NCBI RefSeq assembly: GCF_002214185.1
Contig: NZ_CP022161.1
Coordinates: forward strand, 868,001 to 932,000
Direction: 5' to 3'
Length of the DNA stretch: 64,000 bases
DNA from: Streptomyces capitiformicae
Lineage (GTDB): Bacteria; Actinomycetota; Actinomycetes; Streptomycetales; Streptomycetaceae
The notes below the pieces were generated by a model. It had not been told where the DNA came from. It saw nothing but the letters and a program-made list of their open reading frames with translations, and did not search any database. Both the position numbers and the translations under genes were made by a program. The stretch's first letter is position 1. Each line of letters starts with the position of its first letter. Below are positions 58,869-64,000 of this stretch, one piece after another.

Positions 58869-58911
58869 AGCGCTCCGGCCCCCTGACGACGGCTCAGGGG
58901 GCCGGAGCGCT
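58869..58911. terminator. Strong hairpin terminator
   Basis: A perfect 18-bp stem (AGCGCTCCGGCCCCCTGA and complement) with a 7-nt loop, 18 bp after the hydrolase stop. It isolates the hydrolase from the downstream sulfatase. Confidence 0.8.
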
Positions 58912-59147
58912 GTTGATGGGCGGGCCCGGTGTGCGCGCTGTCGTCGGCCACTGGCAAGATCACTGCCTGTGAGGGGAACCAGAACGCCGGATTCCCCCTC
59001 TCTACGGTCGGGGGTCGCACAGTTGATCACCGCGGTCCCCCATGACCTGCCGCAACAAGGTGTTCATGCCCTGTGCATGGTTGTGCTCCGAGTGTCAGTC
59101 CATGATCGGATCACGACCACCCGACGACCGTCATCCAAGGAGTCCGT

Positions 59148-60944
59148 ATGTCCAGCCGCCGTCGCTTTCTCGCCGGGACCGCCGCCCTCGGCGCGACCGG
59201 AGCGGTGGCCGGCTGTGTCGCGCACGAGGGACGCAAGGCGGCCGCCGGCGACGCCGCGGCGGAGGCCAGTCGTCCGCCCGTGTCGATCGTGCCCGCGGCC
59301 CAGGCCCCGTCGCAGCGGCTCAACTTCGTGGTCGTCCTCGCGGACGACCTCGGCTACGGCGAACTCGGTTCCTACGGGCAGAAACTGATCCACACCCCGC
59401 GCCTGGACGCCCTGGCAGCCGAGGGCCTGCGCTTCACCGACGCCTACTCGCCCGCACCGGTCTGCGCCCCCGCCCGCGCCTCCATGCTCACCGGCCTGCA
59501 CAGCGGCCACGCCACCGTGCGCACGAACCCGTGGGGTCCCGGCGGCCAGGGCAGCCTCACCGAGGACGACTTCACCTTCGCGGAGGCGCTGCGTGCCCTC
59601 GGCTACCGCACCGGACTCATCGGCAAGTGGGGCTTCGGCCCCGAGGAGCCGGACCAGCCGAGCCACCCCAACGCCCGTGGCTTCGAGGAGTTCTACGGCT
59701 ATCTGACGCACAAGCACGCCCACGACTACTACCCGACGTACCTGTGGGACAACGACAAGAAGCAGGGCATCCCCGAGAACCGGGACGACGCACGGAAGGT
59801 CTACGCGCCCGACCTGCTCGAGGAGCGCGCCCTCGGCTTCGTCGACACCCACAAGGACCAGCCGTTCCTGCTGTTCCTCGCCCCGACCGTGCCGCACGCC
59901 CCGAGCCTCGCCCCGAACGTCGGCGAGTACGCGGACAAGCCCTGGTCCCGCCCCGACAAGGAGCACGCGGCCCAGGTCACGGGCCTGGACACGCTCGTCG
60001 GCAACATCGTCGACCGGCTCAAGAGGCACCGCATCGCACAGCGCACCCTCGTCATCGTCACCAGCGACAACGGCCCGCACGAGGAGGGCGGCACCAACCC
60101 CGACCTCTTCGACGGCAACGGCCCGCTGCGCGGCTACAAGCGCAACCTGTACGAGGGCGGCATCCGCGTCCCGCTCATCGCCTGGTCCCCGCGGCGCGTC
60201 CCGGCCGGCACCACCGACCGGCCGACCCCGCTGATCGATCTGCTGCCGACGCTCGCCGACCTCGCGGGCGCGCCCGCCCCGTCCGACATCGACGGGCTCT
60301 CCGTGGCACCGCTGCTGCGCGGTGGCGGTCACCAGGCCGCCCGCCACGACCATCTGTACTTCTACCGCAACCACAACGGCGTCACCCCGCGCGCCGACCG
60401 GGTCGACCAGGGCCGCGCGAAGCGGGCGGCGGAGGCGGTGCGACGCGGCAATCTGAAGGCGGTGCGGTTCGCGCCGGGGCAGAGCCGGGACGCGCCCGAC
60501 AGCCAGTGGGAGGTCGAGCTGTACGACCTCGCCCGCGACCCGGGCGAGCGCAACAACCTGGCGGCCAGGCGGCCCGCCCAGGCCGACGCGCTGGTGGCCC
60601 TGATGCACACCTCGTGGGTGGACACGTACAAGCGCAAGCCGTTCGGAGTCAGCCTCCAAGTGACCCGGAAGAACGGCAAGTTCCTCGTCACGGCCACCTG
60701 CGCCAACGGCTCCGCCCGGCCCTGGACCGCCGCCCGGCTCGCCCTCACCGCGCCGAACAGCTGGCAGGTGCGGGCGCTCGGGCCGGTGACCACGGACCGC
60801 ATCCGCTCCGGCGGCCGCTTCACCACCCGTTGGGAGGTCACCCCCGCCGCGGACGCCGGACAGGGCTGGCTCACGGCACGTGGCACCGCCACCCACGCGG
60901 GCGCGACGGTGACGTACGCGGCTCAGTCGCTGGTGAAGAAGTAA
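59148..60944 (+). CDS. Tat-exported arylsulfatase-type sulfatase (lipoprotein-like)
   Basis: 598 aa. A twin-arginine signal (SSRRRFLAGTAALGATG) leads to a lipobox-like AVAGC at about residue 23. The alkaline-phosphatase-fold domain starts LNFVVVLADDLGYGELGSYG. The sulfatase signature CAPARASMLTG carries the Cys that becomes formylglycine, and metal-binding SDNGPHEEGG follows. A C-terminal beta domain (VSLQVTRKNGKFLVTA) ends the protein. Hydrolyses sulfate esters at the cell surface. A formylglycine-generating enzyme must be encoded elsewhere. AAGGAG precedes the ATG. Confidence 0.88.
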   Translation: MSSRRRFLAGTAALGATGAVAGCVAHEGRKAAAGDAAAEASRPPVSIVPAAQAPSQRLNFVVVLADDLGYGELGSYGQKLIHTPRLDALAAEGLRFTDAYSPAPVCAPARASMLTGLHSGHATVRTNPWGPGGQGSLTEDDFTFAEALRALGYRTGLIGKWGFGPEEPDQPSHPNARGFEEFYGYLTHKHAHDYYPTYLWDNDKKQGIPENRDDARKVYAPDLLEERALGFVDTHKDQPFLLFLAPTVPHAPSLAPNVGEYADKPWSRPDKEHAAQVTGLDTLVGNIVDRLKRHRIAQRTLVIVTSDNGPHEEGGTNPDLFDGNGPLRGYKRNLYEGGIRVPLIAWSPRRVPAGTTDRPTPLIDLLPTLADLAGAPAPSDIDGLSVAPLLRGGGHQAARHDHLYFYRNHNGVTPRADRVDQGRAKRAAEAVRRGNLKAVRFAPGQSRDAPDSQWEVELYDLARDPGERNNLAARRPAQADALVALMHTSWVDTYKRKPFGVSLQVTRKNGKFLVTATCANGSARPWTAARLALTAPNSWQVRALGPVTTDRIRSGGRFTTRWEVTPAADAGQGWLTARGTATHAGATVTYAAQSLVKK

Positions 60945-60952
60945 CCGCTCGG

Positions 60953-61113
60953 CACCGCTCAGGACGCGTCGGGCACCGTTCAGGACGCGTCGGGCACCGT
61001 TCAGGACGCGTCGGGCACCGTTCAGGACGCGTCGGGCACCGTTCAGGACGCGTCGGGCACCGTTCAGGACGCGTCGGGCACCGTTCAGGACGCGTCGGGC
61101 ACCGCTCAGGACG
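60953..61113. repeat. 21-bp tandem repeat (7 full copies plus a partial)
   Basis: Unit CACCGTTCAGGACGCG plus TCGGG (C for one T in the first and last copies). Full copies start at 60953, 60974, 60995, 61016, 61037, 61058 and 61079; a 14-bp partial copy lies at 61100-61113. It lies between the convergent sulfatase and IclR genes and overlaps the IclR stop codon. Each unit read on the minus strand contains TCCTGA in the IclR frame. Confidence 0.95.
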
Positions 61114-61933
61114 AGGAAGTGCCCCGGCCCGGGATCGCCGATCCGCGTCGGGGTTCGTCCGGCCGCCAGCCCAGCGCCCGTGATATGCCGCGCGCCGCGA
61201 CCCGGACCGCCGGGGCCAGCACCGGTACCTGCGCGCCGGCCTGCGGCACCACCACCGACACGGCGGCGACCACGGCTCCGCCCGGCCCGCGCACCGGGGC
61301 GGCCACCGACAGCGCGTCCTCCGTGACCTGACGGCTGCTCACCGCCACACCCGTACGGCGTACTTCGGCGAGCGCCCGCCGCAACTGGGCTCCGTCGGTG
61401 ATGGTGTACGGGGTGAAGGAGGCCAACTCCCCCTGGCAGTACTCCTCTTGGGCCGCGAGTTCGCCGTACGCGAGGAGTGCCAGACCCACGCCCGTGGCGT
61501 GCAGCGGCCAGCGGGCGCCCACCCGGATGTGGACGCCGACCGCCGAGCGCCCGGAGAGCCACTCGATGTAGACGACCTCGTCGCCGTCACGCACCGCCAA
61601 CTGCACGTTCTCGTGCGTCGCCTCGTACAGGTCCTCCAGGTACGGCAGCGCGACCTGGCGCAGCGCGAGCCCGCGCGGGGCGAGCGCGGCGATCTCCCAG
61701 AGCCTCAGACCCACGTGGTAGACACCGGACGCGTCCCGCTCCAGGGCGCCCCACTCGGTGAGCGCGCCCACCAGCCGATGGGCCGTGGTGAGCGTCAGCC
61801 CGGCCCGGCGGCTGATGTCGGTCAACGAGAGCGCCGGGTGGTCGTGGTCGAAGGCGGCCAGCACGGCGAGCAGCCGGTCGGGGGCGGAGCGGGCGGCCCC
61901 CGCTGTCGGCAGGGCGTCGGTGGTCATCGGCAT
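61106..61933 (-). CDS. IclR-family transcriptional regulator
   Basis: 275 aa. Start MPMTTDALPTAGAARSAPDR (a second ATG two codons later is possible). HTH near residues 35-65 (LSLTDISRRAGLTLTTAHRL), then an IclR effector domain (YEATHENVQLAVRDGDEVVY, HATGVGLALLAY, VAAPVRGPGGAVVAAVSVVV). Stop codon lies inside the last unit of a 21-bp repeat. Four bases separate it from the MarR gene, so the two regulators are co-transcribed. Probably senses an aromatic or small carboxylic compound. Confidence 0.85.
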   Translation of the reverse strand: MPMTTDALPTAGAARSAPDRLLAVLAAFDHDHPALSLTDISRRAGLTLTTAHRLVGALTEWGALERDASGVYHVGLRLWEIAALAPRGLALRQVALPYLEDLYEATHENVQLAVRDGDEVVYIEWLSGRSAVGVHIRVGARWPLHATGVGLALLAYGELAAQEEYCQGELASFTPYTITDGAQLRRALAEVRRTGVAVSSRQVTEDALSVAAPVRGPGGAVVAAVSVVVPQAGAQVPVLAPAVRVAARGISRALGWRPDEPRRGSAIPGRGTSSS

Positions 61934-61937
61934 GGCG

Positions 61938-62459
61938 TCACCCCAGTCCGGCTTCGGCGACCTTCTGCAGCAGTACATGGAGCGTGTCGCGCTCGGCGGC
62001 GTCGAGCGGGCCGAGCAGTTCGTTCGTGACGCGCTGCCCGGCCTCGTCGGTGTTCCGCAGGAAGGAGCGGCCGTCCTCGGTGAGGACGATGATCCGGCTG
62101 CGGCGGTCGTCGGGGGAGGGGCGCCGCTCGGCGAAGCCCAGCTTCTCCAGGTCGTCCACCAGCCCGACGATCGCGCTCGGGTCATAGCCGAGGGAGGCGC
62201 TCAGCTCCCGCTGGAGCGCACCCGGCGAGGTGGCGAGAAGGCGCAGCAGCGCGTAGTGCCGCAGCCGCAGGCCCGACTCCTGGAGCGAGGCGTTGAACAG
62301 CTGCCCGGAGCGCAGGCCCAGGCGGTACAGGAGATACCCCGTGTCCGCGTGCAGCCCGCGCATCCACGGCTCGCGCCCTTCGATCGAGGCGGGGTTCTGC
62401 GTCTGCTGGCCGGCGATGGCGGACTCCCTGGTCGAGGCCCCGGGAGAGGGGCGGCGCAT
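61938..62459 (-). CDS. MarR-family transcriptional regulator
   Basis: 173 aa; ATG giving MRRPSPGASTRESAIAGQQT chosen, with a later ATG (MRGLHADTG) also possible. Winged helix: LRHYALLRLLATSPGALQRE, YDPSAIVGLVDDLEKLGFAE and the wing PSPDDRRSRIIVLTEDGR. Divergent from the SDR gene, with a CAACAACTATTG direct repeat and TTGACGTCAA palindrome between. Likely represses the SDR-amidohydrolase operon and itself. Confidence 0.85.
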   Translation of the reverse strand: MRRPSPGASTRESAIAGQQTQNPASIEGREPWMRGLHADTGYLLYRLGLRSGQLFNASLQESGLRLRHYALLRLLATSPGALQRELSASLGYDPSAIVGLVDDLEKLGFAERRPSPDDRRSRIIVLTEDGRSFLRNTDEAGQRVTNELLGPLDAAERDTLHVLLQKVAEAGLG

Positions 62460-62494
62460 ACGTACTACCCCAGCATGCCCCAAAGATCTGGCAA

Positions 62495-62531
62495 CAACAA
62501 CTATTGACGTCAACAACTATTGCTCTTAACT
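62495..62531 (+). promoter_or_regulatory. Promoter of the SDR operon with MarR-type operator
   Basis: Two exact CAACAACTATTG copies (62495-62506, 62511-62522) overlap a perfect TTGACGTCAA palindrome (62504-62513). TTGACG can serve as -35, with TTAACT at 62526-62531 as -10 after 16 bp. Any protein bound here would block the promoter; MarR is the neighbouring candidate. Confidence 0.6.
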
Positions 62532-62606
62532 TCGATTTCGTAGCCGCAGTCGGCAGACGCTCGCCAAGCGTTCGACGCCGCACCGCCACCTGAAGGGACC
62601 CCACTC

Positions 62607-63524
62607 GTGCCCAGCATCGATCTCACCGGCAAGGTCGCCGTCGTCACCGGCAGTGGCCGAGGCCTCGGCCTGGCCTACGCACAGGCCCTGGCCGCCGCCG
62701 GCGCTTCCGTGGTCGTCAACGACATCGACGAGGCCGTGGCCGAAGCGGCCGTGAAGTCCATCACCGAGGCGGGCGGCAAGGCCGTGGCCGAGGTCGTGCC
62801 GGTCGGTACGTCCGAGGCGGCCGACAAGCTGGTGAACCGTGCGGTGGAGGAGTTCGGCCGACTCGACATCCTGGTCACCAACGCGGGCATCCTGCGGGAC
62901 AAGGTGCTGTGGAAGATGTCCGACGACGACTTCGACGCGGTGATCACCACCCACCTCAAGGGCACCTTCACCTGCGCCCGCGCCGCCGCCATCCGCATGC
63001 GCGAGCAGGGCGAGGGCGGCTCCCTGATCCTCGTCGGCTCCCCGGCCGGCCAGCGCGGCAACTTCGGCCAGACGAACTACGCCGCCGCCAAGGCCGGTAT
63101 CGCCGCCTTCGCCCGCACCTGGGCCATGGAGTTGGGCCGCGCGAACATCACCGTCAACGCGATCATCCCGGTCGCCGCCACCGCCATGACCGAGACCATC
63201 CCGGTCTTCGCCCCGTATGTGGAGGCGCTGCGCGAGGGCAAGCCGTTCCCGGACTTCCTGCGCAAGGGCGAGGGCTTCGGCACCCCCGAGGACTGCGCGG
63301 CCCTGATCCCGTTCCTCGCCTCCGAGGCCGCCCGCGGGGTCACCGGCCAGGCCATCGGCATCGGCGGCGACAAGGTGGCACTCTGGTCGCATCCGCAGGA
63401 GATCAAGACGGCGTACGCGAACGGCGGCTGGACCCCCGAGGCCCTCGCCGACGTCTGGCCGACCTCGCTGGGCTCCGAGCCGCAGACCGTGGGCGTCCCC
63501 GCCCCGAAGATCCCGGAGGCGTGA
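62607..63524 (+). CDS. SDR-family oxidoreductase (3-hydroxyacyl/3-oxoacyl type)
   Basis: 305 aa, GTG start after GAAGGGACC. Cofactor loop VVTGSGRGLGLAYA, NAGILRDKVLWKM, and catalytic YAAAK in QTNYAAAKAGIAAF, with a C-terminal extension (WTPEALADVWPTSLGSEPQT). The RDKVLWKMSDDDF segment is typical of the (3R)-hydroxyacyl-CoA dehydrogenase part of multifunctional beta-oxidation enzymes. Substrate likely an acyl-CoA or related ketone. Coupled to the next gene by TGATG overlap. Confidence 0.85.
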   Translation: MPSIDLTGKVAVVTGSGRGLGLAYAQALAAAGASVVVNDIDEAVAEAAVKSITEAGGKAVAEVVPVGTSEAADKLVNRAVEEFGRLDILVTNAGILRDKVLWKMSDDDFDAVITTHLKGTFTCARAAAIRMREQGEGGSLILVGSPAGQRGNFGQTNYAAAKAGIAAFARTWAMELGRANITVNAIIPVAATAMTETIPVFAPYVEALREGKPFPDFLRKGEGFGTPEDCAALIPFLASEAARGVTGQAIGIGGDKVALWSHPQEIKTAYANGGWTPEALADVWPTSLGSEPQTVGVPAPKIPEA

Positions 63525-64000
63525 TGAACGTCGAGGAACTGGTCGCCATCGACGTCCACACCCACGCGGAGGTGTCCTCCAAGGGCACCTCCTCCCTGGA
63601 CGACGATCTGCACGACGCCTCCTCGGCCTACTTCAAGGTCGAGGGCAAGCGGAAGCCGACCATCGAGGAGACGGCCGCGTACTACCGCGAGCGGAAGATG
63701 GCCGCCGTGATCTTCACGGTCGACGCCGAGTCCGCGACCGGCACCGAGCCCGTCCCCAACGAGGAGGTCGCCGAGGCGGCCGCCGCCAACGCGGACGTAC
63801 TCATCCCCTTCGCCTCCATCGACCCCTTCCGCGGCAAGGCCGGCGTCAAGCGGGCCCGCCGCCTGGTCGAGGAGTACGGGGTGAAGGGCTTCAAGTTCCA
63901 CCCCAGCATCCAGGGCTTCTTCCCCAACGACCGCTCGGTGGCGTACGACCTGTACGAGGTCATCGAGGAGACCGGCACGATCGCCCTCTTCCACACCGGA
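63524..64000 (+). CDS. Amidohydrolase-family protein (cut by window edge)
   Basis: First 159 residues of a metal-dependent hydrolase of the ACMSD/amidohydrolase_2 type. IDVHTHAEV carries the two metal-binding His near the N-terminus, and strands ending IPFASIDPFRG and VKGFKFHPSIQGFFPND follow, the latter with a further His. The partial ends at EETGTIALFHTG. Starts within the SDR stop (one-base overlap). Likely a decarboxylase or hydrolase acting after the SDR in an aromatic or acyl degradation route. Confidence 0.8.
   Translation, partial: MNVEELVAIDVHTHAEVSSKGTSSLDDDLHDASSAYFKVEGKRKPTIEETAAYYRERKMAAVIFTVDAESATGTEPVPNEEVAEAAAANADVLIPFASIDPFRGKAGVKRARRLVEEYGVKGFKFHPSIQGFFPNDRSVAYDLYEVIEETGTIALFHTG

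Noticed and set aside
1..64000. tRNA genes or CRISPR arrays
   Set aside because: I found no cloverleaf-like T-loop/acceptor combination and no spaced repeats of CRISPR type; the only regular array is the 21-bp tandem repeat without spacers.

Overview
The base composition (about 70% G+C), GTG/TTG starts, frequent ATGA/GTGA coupling and the recognisable proteins all point to a Streptomyces chromosome carrying a large integrated, phage-like element. The element fills roughly the left 39 kb and runs off the left edge of the window. Ordinary but partly decaying chromosomal genes fill the rest.

Element, early part (1-14.0 kb): an XRE regulator and a small HTH protein face left. A long rightward operon of small, translationally coupled genes follows. 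In its middle are a coiled-coil membrane protein, a secreted/anchored small protein and a 732-aa FtsK/SpoIIIE-type DNA translocase, an arrangement known from Streptomyces conjugative plasmids and integrative elements. Just after the translocase are four CCCGGAC repeats that could be a transfer-recognition site. About twenty small accessory proteins follow (many with Cys pairs), then a lipoprotein, an HNH nuclease and a P-loop kinase. No replication protein is recognisable.

Element, late part (14.4-36.1 kb): a complete HK97-type siphovirus morphogenesis set in canonical order: terminases, portal, prohead protease, capsid, connectors, tail tube, G/GT chaperone with a textbook -1 frameshift site, tape measure and carbohydrate-binding tail proteins. 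After these come a full GH33 sialidase, an amidase endolysin, a holin, a membrane-anchored collagen-like protein and a small serine integrase. GntR regulators and small genes lie between the integrase and about 39.2 kb. There the element meets the first 32 codons of a truncated metabolite:H+ symporter gene, the likely right attachment junction.

Chromosome (39.2-64 kb): a TetR regulator with a probable operator, a quinate/shikimate dehydrogenase and a 3-dehydroshikimate dehydratase/HPPD-like fusion form a quinate/shikimate catabolic locus whose importer appears to be the gene broken by the element. Further right are a membrane-associated pentapeptide-like protein, a nitroreductase-like protein and a catalase-cyclooxygenase-like fusion. 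A second-copy pentose phosphate operon is decaying: gnd and opcA are intact, zwf is reduced to a 52-codon in-frame remnant, and tal is split by an IS200/IS605 element with intact tnpA and tnpB. Then come a secreted GH16/CBM6 glucanase, a frameshifted Ser/Thr kinase, a beta-lactamase-fold hydrolase and a Tat-exported sulfatase. The right end holds a 21-bp minisatellite that repeats the 3' end of an IclR gene, a MarR regulator, an SDR and the start of an amidohydrolase.
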